64,000 nucleotides of DNA from Frigoribacterium sp. VKM Ac-2836 (GCF_013248995.1 NZ_JABRPK010000002.1:682001-746000), one strand, 5' to 3'. Counted from the stretch's first letter, positions 42,326 to 51,062 are shown. Numbers and translations: made by a program. The notes: generated by a model not told the origin, from the letters alone.

Positions 42326-45060
42326 GGGCGGCGCATCCGGCCGCCGGACAACACCGACGTCGCCCACGCGGCGAGGCCGGTGCGGTCGATCTTGCTGTTG
42401 TGTCGTACGTCGGTCGGCAGCTGCGGCACCACGAGCACGGCGGCCACCGGTCGGCCCGACGCCGTGGCCACGGCCGAGCGGACCGAGGCCGCCAGGGCCG
42501 CGGACGCCAGCCCCGGGCGACGAGCCGGGGGGACGGTCTCGGCGACGACGACGACCTGCTGCGTGCCGGCCGGGCCGACGCCGACGACGGCGGCCCGGGC
42601 GATGCCGGCCCGCGCCTCCACGGCTTGTTCGGACGCCACGGGCGTCAGCACACCCGTCGCGGTCGTGATCACGTGGGGCAGGCGGCCCTCGACCCAGAGG
42701 CGGCCCTGCGCGTCGAGGTGACCGACGTCGCCGGTGCGATGCCAGCGCGTCTCGTTCGTCGAGCCGAGGCGGCTGGCGCGGTGCGTCAGCCAGAGACGGT
42801 CGTAGTGGTCCTCGACGTGCGACGCCGAGACGACGATCTCGCCGGTCACCCCCGCGTCGTCGGTGAACGCCGAGGAGGCGCGGCCCGCGTCGTCCAGAGG
42901 AGCGATCCGCACCGTCGTGGTCGCGCCGGGCAGCCCCACGCAGACGCCGCCCGCGTCGGGCGCACCCGCGGCGACGGCGGCGTCGCGGTCGGCCGTCGCG
43001 GCGCGGACGCCGTCGAGCGTGACGTCGGTCATCAGCAGGCCCTCGGTCATGCCGTAGGGCGTGTGGGGCGTGGCGTTCGGCATCAGGTCGCCGGCCGCGG
43101 CCAGCAACGACTCGGAGACCGGCGCGCCCGCCGACAGGAAGGTCTCGACGCCCGACAGCGCGCGGTGGTCGGCGTCGCCGAGTTCGTCGGACGTGGCGAC
43201 GACGTTGGTCAGCGCAGCGGGGGAGAGGAACACCACGGTGGCGTCGACCGCGGCCGTGGCCGCCGCGACGGCGCGGGCGGTCAGGGTGCGGGGCTTCGTG
43301 ACGTCCATGTCGGGAGTGACGCTCGTCGCACCGAGGGCCGGCCCGAGCAGGGCGAACGGCGCGAAGCCGGCGACCAGGCCGGTCCCGGGACCGACGCCGT
43401 ACTGCGTGGCCAGGGCGTCACGCAGGGCGGTCAGCTGGCCGTGGCGGTAGACGACACCCTTGGCGGGGCCCGTCGAGCCCGAGGTGAAGAGGATCGTGGC
43501 CTCGGCGTCCGCCGTGGGGGCGTCGGGCAGTTCGGCGAGGGCCTCGTGCGCGCGGCGGCCCAGGGCGGCGATCTCGGGCAGCGACGCCTCGACGCCGAGG
43601 GCTCGGGCGGTGATCGGCGACAACGTCGTGGTCGAGATCTTGCGGCCGGGCCATCCGAGGGCGGTCGCGGCCGTGAGCCCGGGCAGCTGGCCGATCACGT
43701 GGTCGGGCCAGGCTCCCCGGACGGCGCGGGTCAGGCCGCGCACCCCGAGACCGGCGTCGGCCACGACCACGATCGCACCGATGCGGACGCAGGCGTAGAG
43801 CACGGCGGTCAGGTCGGCGCCGGGCTGCACGAGCAGGGACACGCGGTCTCCGGGGTGCACGCCGTGCTTGCGCAGGCCGAGGGCGATCTCGCGCACGCGG
43901 CGGGCCAGCAGACTCCAGCTGACCGAACGGGGGCCGTCGGCACCCGCGGGGGCCATCTCGACCAGTGCCGTGGCCGGGCTGTCAGCCAGGGACTCGAGGT
44001 ACGACCAGAGCGGGCGGTCCTGCCCGGAGGCGTCTCGCGCCTCCTCGGTGCCGGGCGCGTCGGTGGCGACCGCGCCCTCCGGGAGTCGGTCGCCCAGCCA
44101 GCTGAGCACGGCCCCGGCGTAGTCGACGTCCTCGGCGACGAGGTGGCCCGCGCCCTCGAAGCGGTGCACGTCGGCATGCGGCAGGCGGTCGACCAGGTCG
44201 TCGAGGTACCGGTCGGAGAAGATCGGGTCGCGGGGCCCCCAGAGCATCAGGGCCGGCACGGTGAGTTCGCGCAACCCCGCGGCGATCCGGTCGAGTTCGG
44301 GGCTGCTGACGTGCTCGGCGTCGACCGGGATGTCGGCCACGAAGCCGCCGATGCCGCCGCGACGGTCGGCCTGGCGGTACGGGGCACGGAACCCGGCTTT
44401 CACCTCGGGCGAGAGTGCGGGGTGGGCGAGGCCCAGGGTCACGTCGAGGAAGCCGGTCGTGCCGACGGTCGCCCGGCCCAGCACACCGCGGGCGAGGGTG
44501 AGGCGGAGGGGTGCCGGGATCGTCTCGCCTTCGGGCTGATGGATCGCGGTGTTGAGGAGCACGAGACCGGCGAGCTGGTCGGGGTGGTCGACCGCCCAGC
44601 CCATCGAGACGACGCCGCCCCAGTCGTGGCCGAGGGTGACGACGGGTCCGGTGATCTCGAGGGAGGAGGTCAGATCGCCCAGGTCGGCGACGCGGCGGGC
44701 CAGCGTCTGCGGGGACCCGGTGCGTTCGGAGAAGCCCATGTCGAGCTGGTCGACGGCGACGACGCGCCAGGCGGGGCCTCCGGCGGCGGCCGCCTCGATC
44801 GTGCGGGCGACGAGGCGGCGCCAGAGGTACGACCAGGTCGGGTTGCCGTGCACGCACAGGATGGTGCCCACGGGTTCGGCGCCTAGGGCCGTCAGGGCGT
44901 CGCCGTTGTCGAGGACGTGCCAGGTGCGGGAGGCGCGGTGCACGCCGAGACCGTACGGCACGTCGACGAGACGAGACCACGACGGGTCGAGCCCGTCGAG
45001 ACCCGCGGGGGGACGTGACGCCGGCGCCGTGGCGGAGGCGGACCGCGGGAGCCGACTCAC
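42322..45060 (-). CDS. oleBC: OleBC fusion: beta-lactone decarboxylase + beta-lactone synthetase
   Basis: 912 residues, two enzymes in one chain. Residues ~30-325 are OleB, a haloalkane-dehalogenase-like alpha/beta hydrolase: oxyanion LCVHGNPTWSYLWRRL, nucleophile Asp in LGHDWGGVV (about residue 146) and catalytic His in EGAGHLVAED (about 305). Residues ~350-912 are OleC, an AMP-forming ligase-like enzyme: ILFTSGSTGPAKGVVYRHGQ (about 523-542), YGMTEGLL, HRTGDVGHLDAQGRLWVEGR and the C-terminal Lys region NSKIDRTGLAAW. OleC closes the beta-hydroxy acid to a beta-lactone and OleB removes CO2, giving a cis-alkene. The fusion is known in other actinobacteria (e.g. Micrococcus). GTG start overlaps the oleA stop by 3 nt. 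Confidence 0.92.
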   Translation of the reverse strand: MSRLPRSASATAPASRPPAGLDGLDPSWSRLVDVPYGLGVHRASRTWHVLDNGDALTALGAEPVGTILCVHGNPTWSYLWRRLVARTIEAAAAGGPAWRVVAVDQLDMGFSERTGSPQTLARRVADLGDLTSSLEITGPVVTLGHDWGGVVSMGWAVDHPDQLAGLVLLNTAIHQPEGETIPAPLRLTLARGVLGRATVGTTGFLDVTLGLAHPALSPEVKAGFRAPYRQADRRGGIGGFVADIPVDAEHVSSPELDRIAAGLRELTVPALMLWGPRDPIFSDRYLDDLVDRLPHADVHRFEGAGHLVAEDVDYAGAVLSWLGDRLPEGAVATDAPGTEEARDASGQDRPLWSYLESLADSPATALVEMAPAGADGPRSVSWSLLARRVREIALGLRKHGVHPGDRVSLLVQPGADLTAVLYACVRIGAIVVVADAGLGVRGLTRAVRGAWPDHVIGQLPGLTAATALGWPGRKISTTTLSPITARALGVEASLPEIAALGRRAHEALAELPDAPTADAEATILFTSGSTGPAKGVVYRHGQLTALRDALATQYGVGPGTGLVAGFAPFALLGPALGATSVTPDMDVTKPRTLTARAVAAATAAVDATVVFLSPAALTNVVATSDELGDADHRALSGVETFLSAGAPVSESLLAAAGDLMPNATPHTPYGMTEGLLMTDVTLDGVRAATADRDAAVAAGAPDAGGVCVGLPGATTTVRIAPLDDAGRASSAFTDDAGVTGEIVVSASHVEDHYDRLWLTHRASRLGSTNETRWHRTGDVGHLDAQGRLWVEGRLPHVITTATGVLTPVASEQAVEARAGIARAAVVGVGPAGTQQVVVVAETVPPARRPGLASAALAASVRSAVATASGRPVAAVLVVPQLPTDVRHNSKIDRTGLAAWATSVLSGGRMRRP

Positions 45061-46079
45061 CAGGCGAGTTCCATCATCGCGGTGTTGATGCCCGAGCCCA
45101 CGCCCATCAGCAGCACGCGGTCGCCCTTGCTGAGGGTCTTGCTCTCTTCGACCAGGGTGATGGGGATCGAGGCCGGGCCCACGTTGCCGAGGGTCGGGTA
45201 GGTCAGCGGGACCAGCTTCTTGTCGATGCCGGCGGCCTTGACGAAGGCGCCGGTGTGCACGTCGCTGACCTGGTGCATGATGTATCGGTCCATGCGCTGC
45301 CAGTTCCAGTCGCGTTTGGCTTCTTTCCAGGCCGAGACGACGAGTTCCATGCCGCGCTTGAGCAGCGCCTTGGCGTCGGTGAACATGCCGTCGACGCTGC
45401 CGACGCACAGGTCGTAGTTCTCGGTGGCGGCCCGGGTGACCCCGCCGACGATGCGGTGGCCCTCGGGGTGCAGGTCGGCCCGGCCGATGACGGCGGCGGC
45501 GGCACCCGAGCCCAGGGTCAGGCTGGCGAACTCGCTCATGAAGTCGTCGCGGCCGTAGCCCTTGGTCAGCAGGCGGTCGATGGTGTTGACCTGGACGTCG
45601 TCGGCGTCCTCACCGTCGATGATGACGGCGTAGTCGATCTGGCCGGCGTCGATCAGCTGGGCGGCGAGGGTCATGCCGTTGACGAAGCCGAGGCAGGCGT
45701 TGGCGATGTCGAAGTTCGTCGCCGACGAGGGCAGGCCGAGGCCGTGGTGCAGCCGGACGGCGACCGAGGGCTCGAGGTGGGGGCGTGTGACGGACGTGTT
45801 GATCAGCAGGCCCACCTGGTCGGGGCGGATGCCGGCCTCGGCCAGGGCACGCTTGCCCGCGTCGATGGCCGCCGAGTCGAAGCTCTGCTCGGTGCTCCAG
45901 TTGCGGCGCTCGTAGACGCCCGCGACACGCTGCAGCAAGCCCGTGGGCAGCCTCAGGCGCTTGAGCACGGGGCGGAGCTTCTCGTCGATGCTCTCGGAGG
46001 TGGTGACCCGGTCGGCCATGGTGCTGGTGACCGACAGCAACGCGACGTTGCTGTGCCGGGTCGTAGCGTTTCCGTTCAA
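45057..46079 (-). CDS. oleA: OleA: head-to-head acyl-CoA condensing enzyme
   Basis: 340 residues, thiolase fold. OleA joins two fatty acyl-CoAs by a non-decarboxylative Claisen condensation to a beta-keto acid. Catalytic Cys in FDIANACLGFVNGM, His in YIMHQVSDVHTGAF, Asn in TYPTLGNVGPASI. The conserved OleA opening GNATTRHSNVALLSV requires the TTG start at 46079, with AGGGAG upstream; the ATG at 46018 would cut it. First gene of the ole operon, followed by oleBC and oleD in step order apart from the OleD reduction. Confidence 0.92.
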   Translation of the reverse strand: MNGNATTRHSNVALLSVTSTMADRVTTSESIDEKLRPVLKRLRLPTGLLQRVAGVYERRNWSTEQSFDSAAIDAGKRALAEAGIRPDQVGLLINTSVTRPHLEPSVAVRLHHGLGLPSSATNFDIANACLGFVNGMTLAAQLIDAGQIDYAVIIDGEDADDVQVNTIDRLLTKGYGRDDFMSEFASLTLGSGAAAAVIGRADLHPEGHRIVGGVTRAATENYDLCVGSVDGMFTDAKALLKRGMELVVSAWKEAKRDWNWQRMDRYIMHQVSDVHTGAFVKAAGIDKKLVPLTYPTLGNVGPASIPITLVEESKTLSKGDRVLLMGVGSGINTAMMELAW

Positions 46080-46262
46080 CGGAACTCCCTGTCGAGTTGT
46101 GGCGGGGCGGGGCTGCACGCGCGCGCGGGGTCGCGAGCGGAGCCGAACGTCGTGGGCACCGGTTCGGTGCATCCGTCAGTTTACGGCGACGGACGCTGGG
46201 CGGTTGCCAGGTTGACGGGGCACGTCCATGCCGCGAACGGCATGTGGCCGGGGATTCCGCCG

Positions 46263-46544
46263 TCAGGCCTCGGGGTCGCGGGGCAGCCGGACGATGCGGC
46301 GCCGGTCGTCGCGTGTCCACCAGACGAGGTCGGCCACGGCCCAGGTCACGGCGCCGAGACCGGCGGCCACGACGATCACGGTGACGGCGGTGACGCTGCC
46401 CCCGCCGACGGTGAGGGCGGCGACGATGCTGGCGATCACGACGAGCGCGCAGAAGGTCGTGACGAGGGGCAGGGCGATGCCGCCGCGCTTCGTGAGCAGC
46501 CAGTTCGGCACGTCGGGATCGACGTGGACGTCTCGTCGTCGCAC
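46263..46544 (-). CDS. Small two-TM protein, member of a paired family
   Basis: 93 residues. A charged N-terminus (VRRRDVHVDPDVPNWLLTK), two TM helices (LPLVTTFCALVVIASIVAAL, VTAVTVIVVAAGLGAVTWAV) and the tail VADLVWWTRDDRRRIV. The tail matches that of the divergent neighbour (VADLVWWGKDDRR), so the two are paralogues. GTG at 46544 with GAGGAGG 6 nt upstream. Function unknown. Confidence 0.68.
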   Translation of the reverse strand: MRRRDVHVDPDVPNWLLTKRGGIALPLVTTFCALVVIASIVAALTVGGGSVTAVTVIVVAAGLGAVTWAVADLVWWTRDDRRRIVRLPRDPEA

Positions 46545-46595
46545 GGTGCCTCCTCGGCGGATCGGGGTCCCGGCGATCGTAGCCCGCGCACCTTG

Positions 46596-46601
46596 TACCC
46601 T
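46596..46601 (+). promoter_or_regulatory. -10 box TACCCT of a leaderless promoter
   Basis: TACCCT ends 7 nt before the ATG at 46609. Confidence 0.5.
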
Positions 46602-46608
46602 CGGGTGC

Positions 46609-46854
46609 ATGAGCGACCTGCGGCGACCCTGGTTCACCCTGACGAAGACGGGCGCCGTGGTGCCCGCGGTGTTCGAGGTGCTGATCGGTCTGTTCGGCTT
46701 CGTCGTGCAGGTGCTCAACATCGCGTCGGGGGTGCCGGTCGAGGCGCTGACCGTGATCATCCTGATCGTGGCGGTGTTGCTGATCGCCCAGGGCGTCGCC
46801 GACCTGGTCTGGTGGGGCAAGGACGACCGCCGGGCGAAAGCGCGTCAGGCCTGA
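46609..46854 (+). CDS. Small two-TM protein, paralogue of its divergent neighbour
   Basis: 81 residues. WFTLTKTGAVVPAVFEVLIG and ALTVIILIVAVLLIAQGVAD form two hydrophobic spans; the end VADLVWWGKDDRRAKARQA mirrors the protein encoded at 46263-46544. ATG chosen because a -10 box precedes it by 7 nt; the frame is open further upstream within the divergent gene but that part reads as its antisense. Function unknown. Confidence 0.7.
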   Translation: MSDLRRPWFTLTKTGAVVPAVFEVLIGLFGFVVQVLNIASGVPVEALTVIILIVAVLLIAQGVADLVWWGKDDRRAKARQA

Positions 46855-46884
46855 CCTCGGCCTGAGGGCTGCACGGGTCGGGCC

Positions 46885-48012
46885 TCACGCGGCCGCCTCG
46901 GGACGGGGCCGCCGTAGTCGGTGCGTGGCGAGCAGCACGACGACCACCACGCCCACGCCGATCGCGGTGTCGGCCGTTCGCGCCGCGACGAGGGCGCCGA
47001 CGTCGACGGGAGCGCCTCCGAGTGCCCGCATGCCGAGCGCCATGGGCGTGATGAAGACCAGGGCCAGCCCGTAGTTGCGCACGATCAGCAGCTCGGTCGC
47101 GAACTGCAGCACGCCGAAGGCGAGGATCAGGGCCGCGACCCCCGGGTGCCAGGCCAGCAGGAGGGCCGCGAGGGCGACTCCGACGAGAGTGCCGAGGAGG
47201 CGGTGGCCGGCCCGCACGAGTTGGCCCGCCGTCGCGCTCCCCACCACGGGCACCACGGCCGACACCATCGCCCAGTACGGGCTCTCGACGCTGAGAGCCA
47301 GGCTGAGCAGCCCGGCCGCGATCGAGGCCACCAGGCACACGGCGGCGTGGACGACCGTCCGTCGGCCGTCCACGGGACGGGGCCCGCGCCTCCAGCGGCG
47401 TCCCTCGGCGGTGGCCAGTGCGCGGCGACCTGCGGGCAGCAGCGCGCCCGCCACCGAGGCGAGCAGGGCGAGCCCGAGACTGGCCGGGGCGACGACCCCC
47501 GCCACGGCCACGGTCGACGCGGTCGCGGGCACGAACGCCGAGACCCCGAGGCCGAAGACGAAGAAGAGCGGGCCGGGGGGGCTCCATCGCCGTAGGTCGG
47601 AGACGGCCGAGGTGAGGCCGGCGACGAGGCCGATCGTCACGACGAGCAGCCAGACCGGGGCCGACGAGGCGGCCAGCACGGTGCCCAGCACCACGCAGGC
47701 GACGAGGACGAGCCCTGCCTCGAGCTGCATCTCGAGCCGCTGGAACCGGGGGAGGCCGCGACCGAACGCCGAGGCGAAGGCCCCGAACACCGCGTAGGGA
47801 GCCCACTCGACGTGGCCGATCGTGGCCAGGACGACGAGCGGAACGAGCACCGAGACGGCCACACGGGCGGCCGGGCGGTGGGCTCCGTCGTGGGGCCCGA
47901 AGCGGACCAGGTCTCGCGGGTGCGGCAGCAGGCGGTGGGTGGGTGTCGTGGTCGTGATGGGGCGGTCCTCTCGCTCGGCGCGGCCTGGGCGCTCGACGTC
48001 GAACTGCTTCAC
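46885..48012 (-). CDS. FUSC-family membrane protein
   Basis: 375 residues. Two blocks of hydrophobic helices (residues ~50-190 and ~225-365) separated by a short basic loop (GRRWRRGPRPVDGRRTVVHA). PYWAMVSAVVPVVGSATAGQLVRAGHRLLGTLVGV is the typical FUSC_2 second-half motif. Family members are linked to export of aromatic acids or toxic compounds. GTG start at 48012. It is divergent from a marR gene with an operator in the shared 54-bp gap, so it is probably repressed by that MarR. Smaller GC-rich overlaps with other frames are ignored. Confidence 0.8.
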   Translation of the reverse strand: MKQFDVERPGRAEREDRPITTTTPTHRLLPHPRDLVRFGPHDGAHRPAARVAVSVLVPLVVLATIGHVEWAPYAVFGAFASAFGRGLPRFQRLEMQLEAGLVLVACVVLGTVLAASSAPVWLLVVTIGLVAGLTSAVSDLRRWSPPGPLFFVFGLGVSAFVPATASTVAVAGVVAPASLGLALLASVAGALLPAGRRALATAEGRRWRRGPRPVDGRRTVVHAAVCLVASIAAGLLSLALSVESPYWAMVSAVVPVVGSATAGQLVRAGHRLLGTLVGVALAALLLAWHPGVAALILAFGVLQFATELLIVRNYGLALVFITPMALGMRALGGAPVDVGALVAARTADTAIGVGVVVVVLLATHRLRRPRPEAAA

Positions 48013-48027
48013 AGGTGAATGATCTGA

Positions 48028-48048
48028 GGTTCACTTTACTCGTGAACC
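48028..48048. promoter_or_regulatory. MarR operator between FUSC and marR genes
   Basis: Perfect 7-bp inverted repeat GGTTCAC (48028-48034) and GTGAACC (48042-48048) with a 7-nt spacer. A further half-site GTGAAT lies at 48015-48020. The site overlaps the marR -35 region and a minus-strand TAAAGT (48033-48038) that may be the FUSC -10 box. Confidence 0.68.
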
Positions 48049-48053
48049 ATCGG

Positions 48054-48059
48054 TAGGCT
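48054..48059 (+). promoter_or_regulatory. -10 box TAGGCT of a leaderless marR promoter
   Basis: TAGGCT ends 7 nt before the marR ATG; TTCACT (48030-48035) is a possible -35, 18 bp upstream. Confidence 0.52.
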
Positions 48060-48066
48060 CGACGGC

Positions 48067-48564
48067 ATGACCGATGCCGGGCCCCGAGACGTGATGGACG
48101 GCGTCCACGACCGGTGGCGTGACTTGCGGCCCGACCTCGACGTCTCGGCCCTACCCGTCATCGGCCGAGTCAACCGGCTCGCTCGAATCGTGCAGCGTCG
48201 CAGCGACGACCTGCTGGCCGAATTCGGTCTCGGGCGCGCCGACTTCGACCTGCTCGCCGCGCTCACCCGGCGGGACGCCCCGACGAGCCCCACGCAGCTG
48301 GCCGACGAGACGCTGCTGTCGCCGCCGGCCGTCACGAAGCGCGTCAAGGGCCTGCTCGCGGCAGGCCTCGTCGATCGCTCGGCCAACCCTGCCGACCACC
48401 GCGGCTACTTCGTCGCGCCGACCACGGCCGGGCGACGTCTGATCGACCGGGTCCTCGAGGTTCAGCTCGCCGACGAACGGGCGATTCTCGCCGACCTGCC
48501 CGAGGAGGCGCACGCGACCGTCGCGGACGGCCTCCGCCAGGTGCTCATCACCCTCGAGGGCTGA
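48067..48564 (+). CDS. MarR-family regulator
   Basis: 165 residues. Winged helix in residues ~50-125: RRSDDLLAEFGLGRADFDLL, ALTRRDAPTSPTQLADETLL, SPPAVTKRVKGLLAAGLVDR and the wing SANPADHRGYFVAPT. A dimerisation helix follows. It is divergent from the FUSC membrane protein and likely represses both genes from the palindrome between them (inference). Expected ligand: a phenolic or similar small molecule. Confidence 0.88.
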   Translation: MTDAGPRDVMDGVHDRWRDLRPDLDVSALPVIGRVNRLARIVQRRSDDLLAEFGLGRADFDLLAALTRRDAPTSPTQLADETLLSPPAVTKRVKGLLAAGLVDRSANPADHRGYFVAPTTAGRRLIDRVLEVQLADERAILADLPEEAHATVADGLRQVLITLEG

Positions 48565-48600
48565 GTCGCAGAACGCCGACGGGTGCGTCGACGGAAGAGA

Positions 48601-48672
48601 GCCGGCCACGGGACTTGAACCCGTAACCTTCCGATTACAAGTCGGATGCGCTACCAATTGCGCCAGGCCGGC
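48601..48672 (-). tRNA. tRNA-Thr (anticodon UGU)
   Basis: On the minus strand the 72-nt sequence folds as a cloverleaf. Acceptor GCCGGCC pairs with GGCCGGC, the D arm is GCGCAATTGGTAGCGC, and the anticodon stem TCCGA/TCGGA encloses loop CTTGTAA (anticodon TGT). The T arm is ACGGGTTCAAGTCCCGT. CCA is not encoded. It lies between a marR gene and a small membrane-protein gene. Confidence 0.95.
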
Positions 48673-48819
48673 GAGGCACGCCCATCTTACCCAGCCCGCG
48701 CCTCCCGACCCGGCGTGAAGGCTGCGGTCGGTGCAGGATTGGCGTTCCGAGGCCGAGAAGTGGTGAAGTAGACCGAGCGCACCGCGCCCGCCAGACGCAC
48801 CGACCAAGAGGAGCCCCCC

Positions 48820-49002
48820 TTGTCCACGATCTTGACCGCGATCGGTTCGCTCGCCCTGCTCTTCGTCAGCTTCGCCCTCTTCGCCTACTCGTTCGGCAGC
48901 GGCGAGCCCAACGCCTTCATCTTCTTCGCCGGCATCGTCCTGATGACGGGGTCGTTCTGGCTGCCCATCACCGTGATCGGCAACAGCCACAAGACCTGGT
49001 GA
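48820..49002 (+). CDS. Small two-TM membrane protein
   Basis: 60 residues: STILTAIGSLALLFVSFALF and AFIFFAGIVLMTGSFWLPIT are two hydrophobic spans. TTG start at 48820 with AAGAGGAG about 7 nt upstream. No family recognised. It ends 35 nt before the convergent nitroreductase stop. Confidence 0.62.
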   Translation: MSTILTAIGSLALLFVSFALFAYSFGSGEPNAFIFFAGIVLMTGSFWLPITVIGNSHKTW

Positions 49003-49036
49003 CCGCGTCGGCGCCCCTGCCCGAGGCGCCGTCGAA

Positions 49037-49588
49037 CTAGAGGGTGCTGACGAATCGTTCGGGATCGAGCAGCTTGCGCGTCTTGCCCTCGTCCGGCTGC
49101 CCCTCACGGCCGCCCACGTAGAGCCAGCCCAGCAGCTGTTCTCCTTCGCGCAGGCCATGAGCAGCGGCCACCTCGGGTGCCCGGGTCAGGACTCCGGTGC
49201 GCCAGAAGACGCCCCAGCCCTCGTCGTCGAGTACGAGCGACAGCAGGTGCGCGACCCCCGAGGCGACGGACTCCTGCTCCCAGTAGGGCACCTTGCGGCT
49301 CTCTCGGGGTGAGACGACCACCGCGACGATCAACGGCGCCCGCAACGCCTTCTGCGTGAGCTTGTCTCGCGCGTGCCCCTCGGCCCCGCCGGCGTCGGCC
49401 AGCGAGCGACCGACGACCAGCCGGTCGTCCCCGCGGAACTCGATCAGCCGCCACGGGCGCAACTCGGAGTGGTCGGCCACCGTCGCCGCGGAGCGCACCG
49501 CGTCGAGCAACTGCTCGTGCGTGGGCGCGACGTCGGTGACCTTCGACCGTGACCGACGACGGCGGGCGGCGTCGGCGACGGCGCTCAC
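49037..49588 (-). CDS. Nitroreductase-family protein
   Basis: 183 residues, FMN-dependent nitroreductase fold. An FMN-contacting N-terminal segment (AATVADHSELRPWRLIEFRG), the central LRAPLIVAVVVSPRESRKVP and the C-terminal GWGVFWRTGVLTRAPEV with LLGWLYVGGREGQ are typical. GTG start at 49588 overlaps the msrB stop by one base, so the two form an operon of reductive/redox enzymes. Electron acceptor unknown. Confidence 0.84.
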   Translation of the reverse strand: MSAVADAARRRRSRSKVTDVAPTHEQLLDAVRSAATVADHSELRPWRLIEFRGDDRLVVGRSLADAGGAEGHARDKLTQKALRAPLIVAVVVSPRESRKVPYWEQESVASGVAHLLSLVLDDEGWGVFWRTGVLTRAPEVAAAHGLREGEQLLGWLYVGGREGQPDEGKTRKLLDPERFVSTL

Positions 49589-49989
49589 TACTCGGCGGCC
49601 TTGAAGTCGAGCGAGATGCTGTTCATGCAGTACCGGTCGCCGGTCGGCGTGCCGAAGCCGTCGGGGAACACGTGGCCCAGGTGGGAACCACAGTTCGCGC
49701 AGCGGACCTCGGTGCGCGTCATGCCGAGAGAGTTGTCCTCGATCAGCTGCACCGCGTCCGGGTCCACCGACTCGTAGAAGCTCGGCCACCCGCATCCGCT
49801 GTCGAACTTCGTGCCGCTCTTGAACAGTTCGGCACCACAGGCCGCACAGGCGTAGATGCCGGCACGGCTCTCGTCGAGCAGTTCGCCGGTCCACGGGCGC
49901 TCGGTGGCGGCCTCACGCAGGACGGAGTACTGATCGGCGTCGAGCTCCTCGCGCCACTGCTCGTCGGTCTTCTCGATCTTGTACGCCAC
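49588..49989 (-). CDS. msrB: Methionine-R-sulfoxide reductase B
   Basis: 133 residues. Repairs oxidised methionine (R isomer). Zinc cysteines in [11 protein letters not shown] and [15 protein letters not shown], the substrate pocket [11 protein letters not shown] and the catalytic Cys near the end in [14 protein letters not shown] at 49989 with GAGGAGAT 5 nt upstream. Co-transcribed with the nitroreductase gene. Confidence 0.95.
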   Translation of the reverse strand: MAYKIEKTDEQWREELDADQYSVLREAATERPWTGELLDESRAGIYACAACGAELFKSGTKFDSGCGWPSFYESVDPDAVQLIEDNSLGMTRTEVRCANCGSHLGHVFPDGFGTPTGDRYCMNSISLDFKAAE

Positions 49990-50081
49990 GATTGATCTCC
50001 TCGCTTGTCGGGACTCCTCATTCAACACGGTCGGCCGGTGCACGATTCCCCGACCCCCACCGGGCTGTCAGACTCCTGGTC

Positions 50082-51062
50082 GTGAGCACCTCCGACCGGT
50101 TCCTGGCCGCGGCCCTCGCCTTCGATCGTGAGGAGTCGCCCTCGCAGGCCGAGCTCGCGCGGGGCATCGCCCTCGATCCGACGGCGCTCGCCGTCCTCGA
50201 TCGGGCCGAGGAGGCGCGGCGCCAGCCCGTCCTCGTCCTCGCGGTCTGTCGGTGGCTGGGTGCGCCGCTCGGGCCCTGGTCGGCGCTGCGGCCCTGGCTG
50301 CTCGCCCGCTCCGACGACGTCGTGGCCGAACTCGCCCGCCGACTCACCCAGACCAACGACGTGAGACGGTGCGCCCCGCTCTCGGTCGCCCTGGCCCGGG
50401 TGCCGGGCCCGGTGGCCCTGCTCGAGGTCGGGGCCTCTGCCGGCCTCTGCCTCATGGTGGACCGGTACGGCTACCGCTCGGGCGACCGGAGGTGGGGCGA
50501 CCCGTCGAGCCCGGTGCAGCTCGCGCTCGACGTCCACTCCCCGAGCGGGGGCCGAGCTCCGAAGACACCAGAGCTGCCGACGGGGCCGTTGCCCGAGGTC
50601 GTCTGGCGTGCAGGGATCGATCTCGACCCGGTCGACGTCCGCGACCGCGACCAGGTGGCGTGGCTCGAGACGCTGCTGCCGCCGGAGCGTGGTGACCGGC
50701 TCGAGCTGCTGGGTCGAGCCGTCGCGCTCGCCCGCACCGCGCCTCCTCGGCTGGTCGGAGCGGACGCCGTCGACGGTCTCGCCGCCCTCGCGGCGGAGGC
50801 TCCGGCGGACGCGACCCTGGTCGTCGTCTCGACCGGCACGCTCGTCTACCTGCCGGGTCGGCGCCGCCAGGCGTTCGTCGACGAGGTCGGCCGACTCGGG
50901 GCGCGGTGGATCTCGTACGAACGTCGTGACCTGCTGACGGACGTGGTCGCCGAGGTGCCGCCGGGAGCGCGTCCCGACGACGCGTTCGCCGCCCTCGCCC
51001 TCGACGGGCAGGCGCTCGGCGTGGGGGACGCACACGGGACGCGTCTGCATCTCACGGCGTGA
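50082..51062 (+). CDS. DUF2332 family protein
   Basis: 326 residues, mostly helical. Landmarks ALAVLDRAEEARRQPVLVLA, RPWLLARSDDVVAELARR and the central VALLEVGASAGLCLMVDRYG (a Gly-rich loop resembling a methyltransferase motif I) match the actinobacterial DUF2332 family. It may be an SAM-dependent enzyme by this loop, but that is inference. GTG start at 50082. The C-terminal segment LVVVSTGTLVYLPGRRRQAF fits the family end region. Confidence 0.82.
   Translation: MSTSDRFLAAALAFDREESPSQAELARGIALDPTALAVLDRAEEARRQPVLVLAVCRWLGAPLGPWSALRPWLLARSDDVVAELARRLTQTNDVRRCAPLSVALARVPGPVALLEVGASAGLCLMVDRYGYRSGDRRWGDPSSPVQLALDVHSPSGGRAPKTPELPTGPLPEVVWRAGIDLDPVDVRDRDQVAWLETLLPPERGDRLELLGRAVALARTAPPRLVGADAVDGLAALAAEAPADATLVVVSTGTLVYLPGRRRQAFVDEVGRLGARWISYERRDLLTDVVAEVPPGARPDDAFAALALDGQALGVGDAHGTRLHLTA

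Noticed and set aside
42400-44886. 828-residue plus-strand frame over oleBC
   Set aside because: Shadow frame with Arg/Gly-rich composition; the minus strand has all OleB and OleC motifs.
46018-46018. ATG at 46018 as the oleA start
   Set aside because: It would remove the conserved OleA opening GNATTRHSNVALLSV; the TTG at 46079 with AGGGAG upstream keeps it.
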